Assembly: GCA_051006995.1 (NCBI GenBank)
Contig: JBPCSQ010000020.1
Coordinates: 124,001-188,000 of the forward strand
Direction of reading: 5' to 3'
DNA length: 64,000 nt
Origin: JAIQGF01 sp051006995
Lineage (GTDB): Bacteria > Acidobacteriota > Terriglobia > Terriglobales > Acidobacteriaceae
The notes beneath the pieces were generated by a model. The model was not told the DNA's origin, did not search any database, and worked only from the letters and a program-made list of their open reading frames with translations. Numbering within the stretch: the stretch's first letter is position 1; the number at the start of each line of letters is the position of its first letter. A program made the translations under genes and the position numbers. This document shows positions 1-8,542 of the stretch, piece after piece.

Positions 1-1325
1 TTTACTACGGCAGTCGCGCGCGCTCGGTGCCCGAGTACCTGCGCCTGCGCTTCGACGAGAAAACGCGCGGCCTGAACGCCATCAGCTTCGCCGTCATGAC
101 CATCCTGGCCAGCGGCATCAACATGTACGCCATGGCGCTGGTTTTCAAGCTGATGCTGGGCTGGTCGCTCGAAGCCACCATCTGGCTGTCGGCCCTGGTG
201 GTGCTGATTTACACGCTGCTTGGCGGGTTGACGTCGTCCATCTACAACGAAGTGCTGCAATTTTTCCTGATCGTGTTCGGCATTCTTCCGGTGGCGGTGC
301 TCGGAGTTGTGGAAGCCGGAGGATGGAGCGGGCTGGTGGCGCGTCTTCCGCCGGGATTTGGGCACACGTGGAAGGACCTGGGCCATGCCAGCGCTAACCC
401 AATGGGCGTGGAGTGGTTCGGGATCGTGATGGGGCTGGGATTCGTGCTCTCGTTCGGATACTGGTGCACCGACTTCCTGGTGGTACAGCGCGCCATGGCC
501 GCGCGCGACATGATCGCGGCGCAGAAAACCCCGCTGATCGCCGCGTTTCCGAAAATCTTTATTCCATTCCTGGTAATCGTGCCCGGCATGGTGGCGCTGG
601 CACTGATTCCGCGTGAAGCGTTCATCATCGGCGGCAAAGTGGACTTCAACATGGCGCTGCCGCTGATGCTGGCGCGTTATTACCCGCCGGGCATGCTGGG
701 CGTCGGCATCACCGCGCTGCTGGCCAGCTTCATGTCGGGCATGGCCGGTAACGTGACGGCGTTCAACACGGTTTGGACCTACGACATCTACCAGTCGTAC
801 ATCAGGCGCAATGCGCCCGACGAGCATTACCTTCTGATGGGGCGGATTGCGACCATCAGCGGTGTGGTGCTGAGCATCGCGGCGGCGTACATCGCGATGC
901 ACTTCAGCAACGTGATGGATTATCTGCAACTGATCTTCTCGTTCGTGAATGCGCCGCTGTTCGCCACCTTCCTGCTGGGAATGTTCTGGAAACGAGCGAC
1001 CGGTCACGGCGCGTTCTTCGGATTGCTGAGCGGCACGGCGGCCGCGGCCACGCATTACGCGCTGGTCGAGAAGAGCATCGTGCACTACTCCAGCGATATG
1101 GCGGCCAACTTTCATGGCGCGATCTACGCCTGGACCACTTGTTTCCTGCTGACGATTCTGATTAGCCTGGTGACACGCCCGCGCCCGGCAAGCGAACTGG
1201 CGGGCCTGGTGTATTCGGAATCGGATAAGCCGGACTACGGCGCGCTGCCCTGGCTGCAGCGACCGGCAACATTGGCCATTGCGGTGGCCATCCTCACCGT
1301 GGCGATGAACTGGGTCTACCGATGA
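1..1325 (+). CDS. Sodium:solute symporter family protein (5' truncated by window edge)
   Basis: Polytopic inner-membrane transporter of the SSS (solute:sodium symporter) family, expected to couple Na+ entry to uptake of an organic solute that cannot be named from sequence. The reading frame is open to the left edge: codons from position 3 read YYGSRARSVPEYLRLRF, a typical SSS loop, so the GTG at 27 is not the real start and the N-terminal helices lie outside. About 440 residues are visible with roughly 10 hydrophobic helices, including the conserved FMSGMAGNVTAFNTVWTYD stretch. The stop overlaps the ATG of the next small gene (ATGA at 1322-1325), indicating translational coupling. Family call is firm, substrate unknown. 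Confidence 0.9.
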   Translation, partial: YYGSRARSVPEYLRLRFDEKTRGLNAISFAVMTILASGINMYAMALVFKLMLGWSLEATIWLSALVVLIYTLLGGLTSSIYNEVLQFFLIVFGILPVAVLGVVEAGGWSGLVARLPPGFGHTWKDLGHASANPMGVEWFGIVMGLGFVLSFGYWCTDFLVVQRAMAARDMIAAQKTPLIAAFPKIFIPFLVIVPGMVALALIPREAFIIGGKVDFNMALPLMLARYYPPGMLGVGITALLASFMSGMAGNVTAFNTVWTYDIYQSYIRRNAPDEHYLLMGRIATISGVVLSIAAAYIAMHFSNVMDYLQLIFSFVNAPLFATFLLGMFWKRATGHGAFFGLLSGTAAAATHYALVEKSIVHYSSDMAANFHGAIYAWTTCFLLTILISLVTRPRPASELAGLVYSESDKPDYGALPWLQRPATLAIAVAILTVAMNWVYR

Positions 1326-1537
1326 GCGACGGAGCGGAACTAGACATTCGCTGGCCCATTGGGCTGCTGTTTGCCCTAATCGGTCTGCTGGTTTTCCTCT
1401 ATGGCGCCACGGCCAAGCAACCGCTGCGACCGCTTGGCTACAACGTGAATCTCTGGTGGGGACTGGTGATGCTGGCCTTCGGGGCGTTCATGATTGCCGG
1501 CGCGATCCGCGAGATGACATCGCAAGCCAGAAAGTAA
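1322..1537 (+). CDS. Small two-helix membrane protein coupled to the symporter
   Basis: A 71-residue protein with two clear hydrophobic segments (about residues 12-28 and 44-62) separated by a short polar loop ending in YNVNLWWG. Its ATG overlaps the TGA of the symporter by four bases, so the two are almost certainly co-translated and it may be a small accessory subunit of the transporter. I do not recognise a named family. It is followed by a 63-base gap before the histidine kinase. Confidence 0.7.
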   Translation: MSDGAELDIRWPIGLLFALIGLLVFLYGATAKQPLRPLGYNVNLWWGLVMLAFGAFMIAGAIREMTSQARK

Positions 1538-1600
1538 ACCTTGGCCCATACGAACTAAGACAAGAATTCTTACCTCTCTCAGCAGACGCCAGGAGTTCCG

Positions 1601-3301
1601 GTGCTACTCTTTGTGGTAACCCCTCACTGGTTCCTGCTTTGCTGTCGAAGAGCCTTGTGCTTTCCGCGACGGATCAGTGCACCTGAATCGGTGAACCGGG
1701 CCACTGCCATGCCGACTGCGCCTAGCTACTACTCTTCGAGTCCCGAAATCTTCCCGCAGAGTTATTCCCGGTCCGTGGTCATCGTGCTGCTGTGCGCCGG
1801 CGTCACCACGGCGCTGATCGGCACCGTCCACTCCTACACCACCAAGCCTGTCTTCCTGCTTCTGACCGCGCTGGTCATTGCCGCCACCTTGCTCGAGGGC
1901 GCGATGGCCGGGATTGTTTCCGTCGTCTGCACGCTGCTCGCCTTCAGGTACGTTGCGGGTCCCTTCGATGTGCCGGTGGCACAACGGCTATTTGCTAACC
2001 TCGCGGTTGACCTTGTTTTCGTCACCTTAATCACCTCCTTGCGACTCGTCGGCAAAGCACGCGAAAAAGCCAGGCTCGCAGCGGAAGCACGTGCCGCGGA
2101 ACTGGAAGCGGCATTGAAAGAGCTGCGCGGAGCCGAGGAAGCGCTGCGCATATCCGAAAAGCGCTACCGCTCTCTTTTCGAGTCCATTGATGAGGGCTTT
2201 TGCCTCATCGAGATCATCTTCGACGAGAACGGCAGGGCTGTCGACTACCGCTTCCTGGAGACGAATCCGTCGTTTGAAAAGCAAACCGGCCTGACCGGCG
2301 TCCGCGGCAAAACCATCCGCGCGCTTGCTCCGCAGCACGAGGAGCACTGGTTTGAGATTTACGGCCGGATTGCCATGACCGGCGAGCCGGTCCGCTTTCA
2401 AAATCGCGCCGAGCAACTGCACCGCTGGTACGATGTGTACGGATTCCGCTACGGCAATCCCGGCGACCGCCAGGTCGCTGTCCTGTTCAACGACATCAGC
2501 GAGCGTAAGCGGACCGAAGAAGCCCTCATCCACAGCGAGAAGCTCGCCGCCATGGGACGGCTGGCTGCCACCATCGCCCATGAAGTGAACAATCCGTTGG
2601 CGGGAGCAATGAACGCCATCTACGTCGCCAGCGGCGATTCCGCCGTGTCGCCGCAAACCCGCCAAATGCTCGCGCTCGCCGATCAGGAACTGGGCCGCGC
2701 CGCCCACATCGTGCAGCGCACGCTGGGGTTTTGCCGGGACGGTGGTGCTCGTACGCCGGTCGCGCTGCCCAAACTCATCGACGAAGTGCTCCGCATGTAC
2801 GCGCGAACGTTGAAGGACCGCAACATCACGGTGCAATGCCGCTACAACTGCGGCCCTTGCCGCGAAGAATGCGACACCTGTTTTCTGGTCAACGCCGGCG
2901 AGCTGCGCCAGGTCATTTCCAATCTGCTCGGCAATGGCATGGATGCGGTGGGCGAGAACGGCAATTTGCAGATCCGCGTGTCGCGCATGACCGCGCCGCA
3001 CAATGCCGGCGAAATGATTCACTTCACCATCGCGGACGACGGCTGCGGCATCCGGCCAGAGAATCTGAAACGCATTTTCGAGCCCTTCTTTACCACCAAG
3101 GAATCGGTGGGCACTGGTTTGGGGCTGTGGGTCACGCAGGAACTTGTCCGCAAGCACAACGGGACCATCAGGGTGCGCAGTGGCAAGGGAGGCACGGTGT
3201 TTCGTATCAGCATTCCCGCTGCGCCCGCCACGGCCAGCGTTTCCGCCGCTGGCAACAGCAGCAGCCCGAAGGTGACCGACATTATGCCCGCCGCTGGCTG
3301 A
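1601..3301 (+). CDS. PAS-domain sensor histidine kinase with membrane sensor and Cys-rich insert
   Basis: Membrane sensor kinase of 566 residues: a DUF4118/KdpD-like multi-helix region (about 55-150), a coiled linker, a PAS domain (about 185-300), a HisKA dimerisation domain with phospho-acceptor motif TIAHEVNNPL (about 325) and a HATPase domain with N box (NLLGNGMDAV), G1 box (DDGCGI) and GTGLGLWV. A five-cysteine cluster (C413, C417, C420, C424, C427; bases 2837-2881) lies at the HisKA/HATPase junction, where the related kinase at 10888 has none. The GTG at 1601 has AGGAG five bases upstream; an ATG at 1709 would remove 36 uncharacteristic residues and is a reasonable alternative. No response regulator is adjacent, so its partner is elsewhere. 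The gene ends just before a bidirectional terminator. Confidence 0.88.
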   Translation: MLLFVVTPHWFLLCCRRALCFPRRISAPESVNRATAMPTAPSYYSSSPEIFPQSYSRSVVIVLLCAGVTTALIGTVHSYTTKPVFLLLTALVIAATLLEGAMAGIVSVVCTLLAFRYVAGPFDVPVAQRLFANLAVDLVFVTLITSLRLVGKAREKARLAAEARAAELEAALKELRGAEEALRISEKRYRSLFESIDEGFCLIEIIFDENGRAVDYRFLETNPSFEKQTGLTGVRGKTIRALAPQHEEHWFEIYGRIAMTGEPVRFQNRAEQLHRWYDVYGFRYGNPGDRQVAVLFNDISERKRTEEALIHSEKLAAMGRLAATIAHEVNNPLAGAMNAIYVASGDSAVSPQTRQMLALADQELGRAAHIVQRTLGFCRDGGARTPVALPKLIDEVLRMYARTLKDRNITVQCRYNCGPCREECDTCFLVNAGELRQVISNLLGNGMDAVGENGNLQIRVSRMTAPHNAGEMIHFTIADDGCGIRPENLKRIFEPFFTTKESVGTGLGLWVTQELVRKHNGTIRVRSGKGGTVFRISIPAAPATASVSAAGNSSSPKVTDIMPAAG

Positions 3302-3321
3302 GCGGTCAGGCACTTTCAATA

Positions 3322-3353
3322 AAGAAAGGCCACTCTAGCGAGTGGCCTTTCTT
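3322..3353. terminator. Bidirectional intrinsic terminator
   Basis: A perfect 14-bp inverted repeat with a TAGC loop (arms 3322-3335 and 3340-3353), with A-rich and T-rich outer ends of the stem. It lies between the converging histidine kinase (+) and cupin gene (-), so it can serve both strands. Confidence 0.85.
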
Positions 3354-3366
3354 GCAGCACAGCCGA

Positions 3367-4092
3367 CTATTTCGTTGCCGCGGCGGGCGTGCCTTTCATC
3401 TCGACATCGACTCCCTCGAACGGCTTGTCACCCGTATTCTGAACCGAGTGCACGGTGGCCGGCCGCCAGTTGACCTGACCGGCTTTGCCCTGGGACGGCG
3501 TGGTCTTCCCATCCGGTGTTGTGACGTTGGCTTTCGTGTCCGTCAGTACGACCTGCACGTTGTCGGGATGACCGTGCATGGCGTTCTTATCTCCCGGATT
3601 GAAGCGATACCTGACAACCCGGACTTTATCGTTTTCAAACTCCACTTTGGCAAGAGGGTTCGGCTCGGTTGTCTCGTCCGCAGAGCCCGCCGGCCTGGCG
3701 GAATGAGGATTCTTCGGCTCGATAATGAATCCCTCGATTGGCTTGTTCCCCACGTTCTTGGTGACATGCGTCAGGGCAGGCCGCCACACCGCGGCTCCAT
3801 CCTTGACCTCCGTGGTGGTGGTTTTTCCATCATCCGAGGTGTTTTGCACGCTGCCGCCGTGCAGAACGACGAGCACGCTGTCCGGGTGGCTGTGCCGGAC
3901 AGTCTGGTCGCCAGCCTCAATGTGGTAGCGGACGACGCGCACCTGTTCATTCTCGAACTCCACCTTGTGGTGCGCCGGATCCGCCTTTGTGGAATCCAGA
4001 GCCTGCTGTGCCACCATGGGCGCGGCGCCCAGGTAAACAAGCAGCGTGAACGCAAATATCGAAGCAGTGGCCCATCTCAAAGGCGAGCGCAT
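3367..4092 (-). CDS. Secreted protein with two tandem cupin domains
   Basis: A 241-residue exported protein: a signal peptide (hydrophobic residues about 8-27, ending near MVAQQA) followed by two homologous cupin barrels. The two halves align visibly: KVEFENEQVRVVRY...HSHPD in the first and KVEFENDKVRVVRY...HGHPD in the second, so the gene arose by internal duplication. Metal-type His motifs (HSHPD, HGHPD) remain in both. The ATG at 4092 has AGGAGG at good spacing; longer in-frame extensions upstream lack support. Cupins bind small molecules or act as isomerases or oxygenases; which one applies here is unknown. Confidence 0.82.
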   Translation of the reverse strand: MRSPLRWATASIFAFTLLVYLGAAPMVAQQALDSTKADPAHHKVEFENEQVRVVRYHIEAGDQTVRHSHPDSVLVVLHGGSVQNTSDDGKTTTTEVKDGAAVWRPALTHVTKNVGNKPIEGFIIEPKNPHSARPAGSADETTEPNPLAKVEFENDKVRVVRYRFNPGDKNAMHGHPDNVQVVLTDTKANVTTPDGKTTPSQGKAGQVNWRPATVHSVQNTGDKPFEGVDVEMKGTPAAATK

Positions 4093-4250
4093 CTCACCCC
4101 TCCTTGCACTCCGTTCTGAAGTGGCGAGGATTGTACACCTGCTTGTCTGCAGCACCGCGGAGGGCCGGCCGGTCATTCGCCGCCAGGACTTACAGGAAGG
4201 CAAGTAGCTCGGCGAGCTTGGGGGTGTCCCTCCCCTGGATTACTTTGCAG

Positions 4251-5450
4251 TTATCTTGCGCCCACTGGCTCGGCGTGCGTCGCCTTGCTCTTGCTGAGCA
4301 CGTCCATGGCGGCGATGACGCCGCCGGTCTTGTGCGGGACGCCGGCCGTGCGCAGGCCCATCTCGACGCCGGCGAGCGTGCCCATCAGCATCAGGTCGTT
4401 GAAGTCGCCGAGGTGTCCGACGCGGAACACCTTGCCCTTCACCTTGCCCAGACCGGTGCCGAGCGACATGTCGTACTTGTCGAGCACCACCTTGCGGAAG
4501 GCGTCGGCATCGTGCCCCGCGGGCATCAGGATGGCCGTGACGGCACTGGAAAATTCGCGCGGATCGAGCGCCAGATTTTCCAGTCCCCAGGCCTCGACCG
4601 CGGCGCGCGTCGCCGTGCCGTGGCGCTCGTGGCGGGCGAAGACGTTATCCAAGCCTTCCTCCAGCAGCATGGCAATGGCTTCCTTCAGGCCGTACAGCAG
4701 GTTCGTCGCCGGCGTGTACGGGAAGTAGCCGGTAGCGTTGTCCTTCAGCATCTGCTCCCAGTCCCAATAGGATCGGTTCGAGCGCGCCGTCTTGCCGGCC
4801 GCGAGCGCCTTCTGCGAGACCGAATTGAACGACAGTCCCGGCGGCAGCATCAGCCCTTTCTGCGATCCGGAGACGACCACGTCCACCTCCCACTCGTCCT
4901 GGTTGAGTTCCATCGAGGCGAGCGAGGAAACGGCGTCGATCATGAACAGCGCGGGATGGCGCGCGGCGTTGATGGCCTTGCGGATTTCGGCAATGCGATT
5001 GGTAATGCCAGTGGAGGTTTCGTTGTGCACCACCATCACGGCCTTGATGGCGTGAGCGTTGTCCTCGCGCAGACGACGCTCGACGTCGGCGGGATCTATG
5101 CCGTGCCGCCAGTCGCCGGGAACGAACGTCACATCCAGCCCGTGCCGCTTGGCGACGCCATACCAGAGCGTGGCGAACTGGCCGGTTTCATACATCAGCA
5201 CCTTGTCCCCGGGCGAAAGAGTGTTCACGATGGCCGCTTCCCAGCCGCCGCTGCCGGACGATGGGAAGATGATCACCGGCCCGGAATTTTTGAAGATTTT
5301 GCGGCAGCCCTCCAGGCATTCCTTGCCGAGGTGCGCGAAGTCGGGACCGCGGTGGTCCATGACCGGGTTGTCAATGGCGCGCAGGATGCGGTCGGGAACG
5401 TTGGTGGGACCGGGAATCTGCAGAAAATGACGGCCGGGTCGGCGGGACAT
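4251..5450 (-). CDS. Alanine/serine-glyoxylate aminotransferase family (class V PLP)
   Basis: PLP-dependent class V aminotransferase of 399 residues, cytosolic, transferring an amino group from serine or alanine to glyoxylate. Visible family features are the N-terminal PGPTNVPDRI motif, SSGSGGWEAA for cofactor phosphate binding, FMIDAVSSLASM, and the PLP lysine in SGSQKGLMLPPGLSF. The ATG at 5450 is preceded by AAGGAG. The gene lies about 50 bases downstream of the large FAD/Fe-S oxidoreductase on the same strand, a pairing that suggests removal of glyoxylate made from glycolate or a similar 2-hydroxyacid. Serine-glyoxylate versus alanine-glyoxylate preference cannot be decided by eye. Confidence 0.9.
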   Translation of the reverse strand: MSRRPGRHFLQIPGPTNVPDRILRAIDNPVMDHRGPDFAHLGKECLEGCRKIFKNSGPVIIFPSSGSGGWEAAIVNTLSPGDKVLMYETGQFATLWYGVAKRHGLDVTFVPGDWRHGIDPADVERRLREDNAHAIKAVMVVHNETSTGITNRIAEIRKAINAARHPALFMIDAVSSLASMELNQDEWEVDVVVSGSQKGLMLPPGLSFNSVSQKALAAGKTARSNRSYWDWEQMLKDNATGYFPYTPATNLLYGLKEAIAMLLEEGLDNVFARHERHGTATRAAVEAWGLENLALDPREFSSAVTAILMPAGHDADAFRKVVLDKYDMSLGTGLGKVKGKVFRVGHLGDFNDLMLMGTLAGVEMGLRTAGVPHKTGGVIAAMDVLSKSKATHAEPVGAR

Positions 5451-5499
5451 AAAACTCCTTCTTACGACGAGGTTCCGGCATGCTGCCGAAACTTCTATT

Positions 5500-8430
5500 T
5501 TAAAGCAGCGCCTCCGCCAGTACGCGCGCCACATGCACGGCCTGGCGCTGTGCGCCGTCGGCAATCTGGTGGCGGCAACTGGTGCCGTCGGCGATGATCA
5601 GAGCGTCAGCCGGCGCTTGCCGCACCGCCGGCAGCAGGCTGCGCTCGGCCATCTGCATGGAGATGTCGTAATGCTCCTTTTCATAACCGAAGGCGCCGGC
5701 CATGCCGCAGCAGCTCGATTCGATTGTCTTGACTGTCAGATTGGGCACGAGCTTGAGCGCCGCCACGACGTCCGGCATCGCGCCGAACGCCTTCTGATGG
5801 CAATGTCCGTGGAGATAGGCGTCGCGCGGGCCATGGTCGCGGAACGAGAGCTTAAGCCGGCCCAGACGCGACTTAGTGGCGAGAAATTCTTCGAAGAGCA
5901 TGGATTGCGCGGCGACGGCATCCACGTTCGGCCCCTTCAGCACCACCTTGAGTTCATCGCGCAGCGTGAGCAGGCAGGAGGGCTCGATGCCGACGATTGG
6001 CAGGCCGCGCTGCGCGTACGGTGCAGTCGCTTCCACCAGCCGCGACATTTCTTCGCGCGCCTGCTCCACCAGTCCGGCACTTAAGAACGTCCGGCCGCAA
6101 CAGACCGGCTTTCTGACGCTCGGTTCGATAACGCTGTATCCCGCAGCTTCCAGCACGGCGCGTGCGGTGCGCGCGTTCTCCGGCTCGAAGTAGCGGCTAA
6201 AACAATCCACCAGCAAGACAACATTTTTACCTGGGGCGCGGACGCCCTCGCCCGCGTTGCGCTGCGTGCGCGCGCGGTAAACATCGCGGCGCCACTCCGG
6301 CATTTTCCGCCTCGCGCTGATGCCGAAGATTTCCTCCATCATTCCCGCGAATGCCGGAACCCGGTTGCGCAAATTCAGCAGCGGCGCAAGTTTGCTGGCG
6401 TCGGCGGCGTAACGCGGCAAGTAAGCCATGATCTTGGTGCGGCGCGAAATTCCCCGGCGGCTGTGCCATTGATGAAGAAACTCGATCTTCATCCGGTTCA
6501 CATCCACCCCGGTAGGACATTCGCGGCGGCACGCCTTGCACCCGACGCACAGATCCATGGTGTCTTTCATGCCGTCGGCGAACAGCGCATCAGGGCCAAG
6601 CTGGCCGGTGAGAGCGAGGCGCAGCGTATTGGCGCGCCCGCGGGTTACGTCCTTCTCGTCGCGCGTCGCCATGTACGACGGGCACATGACGCCGTCGAGC
6701 TTGCGGCAGGTGCCGTTGTTGTTGCACATCTCGGTGGCGCCGGCCACGCCGCCCCACTCCGACCAATCAAGCGCCGTCTGGATGGGCAGCGCCGCGTAAC
6801 CAGGGTACAAGCGGAAGAGCCGGCGATCGTCGAAGCGCGGGGGGCGCACGATTCGTCCGGGATTGAAGAGCCCGGCGGGATCGAAGGTGTCCTTGACGGC
6901 CTCGAAGGCGCGCACCAGGCGCTCGCCGAACATGCTCTCGTGGAATTCGGAGCGCGAGATGCCGTCGCCGTGCTCGCTGGAATGTGACCCCTTATACTCG
7001 CGCACGATGGCGAAGGCCTCCTCGGCGATGGCGCGCATGCGTTTGAGGCCGTCATCTTCCTTCAGGTTCAGTACCGGGCGGACGTGCAGGCAGCCGACCG
7101 AGGCGTGCGCGTACATGATGCCTTCGGTCCCATGGCGGCGAAACAGGCTGCGCAATCGGTCGGTATACTCCGCGAGATCTTCCAGCGGGACGGCGCAATC
7201 CTCCATGAACGATACCGGGCGGTTGTCGCCCTTCATGGACATCATGATTCCGAAGCCGGCCTTGCGCATGGCCGCGATCTCCGCTAGCGTAGCCGCGTCC
7301 AGCGCGCGAAACACCGAGCCCGGATGACCGTGGTCGGCGAGCAGTTCCTCCAGCCGCGCGATGGATGCAAGCAGCGGCGCCTGCTCGTCGGCGGAAAACT
7401 CGACGAACAGCAACGCGTCCGGATCCCGCTGTGCGATGCGCTCGATGATCGGGCGGAAGGTGGCGATGGGACGCGCCAAGTCGAGCATGGCGCGGTCCAT
7501 CAGCTCCACCGCGGAGGGATTCAGAGCAACGATATGGCGCACCATGTCCATGGAGTCGTGGAAACGGTCGAACCGGCAGATGGCCTGGACGCGGTGCCTG
7601 GGAATGCGGTGCAGCTGGAGCTTGATGCGGGTGAAGAAACCGAGCGTGCCTTCCGAGCCGACGAGAATCTTAGCCAGGTTGAGGCGTTCGCCGCCCATCA
7701 GGTAGAGGTTGTACCCGCCGACCTTGCGCATCACCTTGGGCATGCGCTTGGCCAGCTCGGCGGCGTGCGCCTGATACAAGGCGCGCATCGCGCTTGCGAT
7801 CTCCGCCACGCGCGCCGGCGTTCCGCTCCGCGGCTCCGGAACTTCGCCCAACACGACGCGCGAGCCGTCGGCGAGCACGGTCTCGACCTCGAGCACGTTG
7901 TGCACCATCATTCCGTACTGGATGGAGCGCGTGCCGGCGGAATTGTTGCCCGTCATGCCGCCGAGGGTGGCGCAGTTCGAGGTGGAGGGATCCACGGCGA
8001 AATGCCAGCCCGTCGGCTTCAACTGCGCATTGAGATGGTCGAGAACGATCCCCGGCTGGACGGTGGCCGTGCCCCGCTCGGTGTCCACTTCCAGCACTTG
8101 GTTCAAGTGCCGGCTAGTGTCGAGGACCACAGCTTCGTTGATCGTCTGCCCATTCTGCGAACTTCCGCCACCGCGCGCCAGCACGGGGAATCCCTGCTCG
8201 CGCGCCAGCGCAACGCACGTTTCGACGTCGGCGGTGTCGCGCGGCAGGACCACGCCGATGGGCTCAATCTGGTAGATGGAGGCATCGGTGGAATAGCGCC
8301 CGCGGGTGAAGGCGTCGAACAGGACTTCGCCGCGTAGCGACTGCCGCAGTCGCGATGCCAGCTCGGGGTCCCCAACTCTGTTCGCCAAAACCGCCTCCCG
8401 GGATATTGGCGCGCCGGCGCGCCGAACCAC
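5500..8430 (-). CDS. FAD-linked oxidase fused to Fe-S/CCG oxidoreductase (glycolate/D-lactate dehydrogenase type)
   Basis: A 976-residue fusion of a GlcD-like FAD-binding oxidase and a GlcF-like iron-sulfur protein, built like E. coli YdiJ and D-2-hydroxyacid dehydrogenases. The N-terminal part has the PCMH FAD fold (VLARGGGSSQNGQ, about 95-110; DPSTSNCATLGGMTGNNSAG, about 148-168), then an FAD-oxidase C-terminal domain. Two ferredoxin-type cysteine groups follow (CVGCKACRRECPTG near 635), then two CCG-type motifs (CCGRTF and SSCCGMAGAFGYEKEH). It probably oxidises glycolate, D-lactate or a related 2-hydroxyacid and passes electrons to the quinone pool. The start is a GTG with a weak ribosome site. 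It forms a minus-strand unit with the aminotransferase and is divergent from an MFS carrier. Confidence 0.9.
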   Translation of the reverse strand: MVRRAGAPISREAVLANRVGDPELASRLRQSLRGEVLFDAFTRGRYSTDASIYQIEPIGVVLPRDTADVETCVALAREQGFPVLARGGGSSQNGQTINEAVVLDTSRHLNQVLEVDTERGTATVQPGIVLDHLNAQLKPTGWHFAVDPSTSNCATLGGMTGNNSAGTRSIQYGMMVHNVLEVETVLADGSRVVLGEVPEPRSGTPARVAEIASAMRALYQAHAAELAKRMPKVMRKVGGYNLYLMGGERLNLAKILVGSEGTLGFFTRIKLQLHRIPRHRVQAICRFDRFHDSMDMVRHIVALNPSAVELMDRAMLDLARPIATFRPIIERIAQRDPDALLFVEFSADEQAPLLASIARLEELLADHGHPGSVFRALDAATLAEIAAMRKAGFGIMMSMKGDNRPVSFMEDCAVPLEDLAEYTDRLRSLFRRHGTEGIMYAHASVGCLHVRPVLNLKEDDGLKRMRAIAEEAFAIVREYKGSHSSEHGDGISRSEFHESMFGERLVRAFEAVKDTFDPAGLFNPGRIVRPPRFDDRRLFRLYPGYAALPIQTALDWSEWGGVAGATEMCNNNGTCRKLDGVMCPSYMATRDEKDVTRGRANTLRLALTGQLGPDALFADGMKDTMDLCVGCKACRRECPTGVDVNRMKIEFLHQWHSRRGISRRTKIMAYLPRYAADASKLAPLLNLRNRVPAFAGMMEEIFGISARRKMPEWRRDVYRARTQRNAGEGVRAPGKNVVLLVDCFSRYFEPENARTARAVLEAAGYSVIEPSVRKPVCCGRTFLSAGLVEQAREEMSRLVEATAPYAQRGLPIVGIEPSCLLTLRDELKVVLKGPNVDAVAAQSMLFEEFLATKSRLGRLKLSFRDHGPRDAYLHGHCHQKAFGAMPDVVAALKLVPNLTVKTIESSCCGMAGAFGYEKEHYDISMQMAERSLLPAVRQAPADALIIADGTSCRHQIADGAQRQAVHVARVLAEALL

Positions 8431-8542
8431 GCGGAATGAGCGCTCGAAGCGGCAAGAATATCAAATTGGGCTTGCTCCAAAACCTGAAAGAAGCACATGA
8501 TAGACGCCCTTCAGGGGTGAGAATCGCCTGCGAGGAGAGAGC

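Noticed and set aside
8408..8423. Perfect GGCGCGCCGGCGCGCC palindrome at the start of the FAD/Fe-S gene
   Set aside because: It lies within codons, and such palindromes arise easily in this GC-rich sequence; no second copy was seen.
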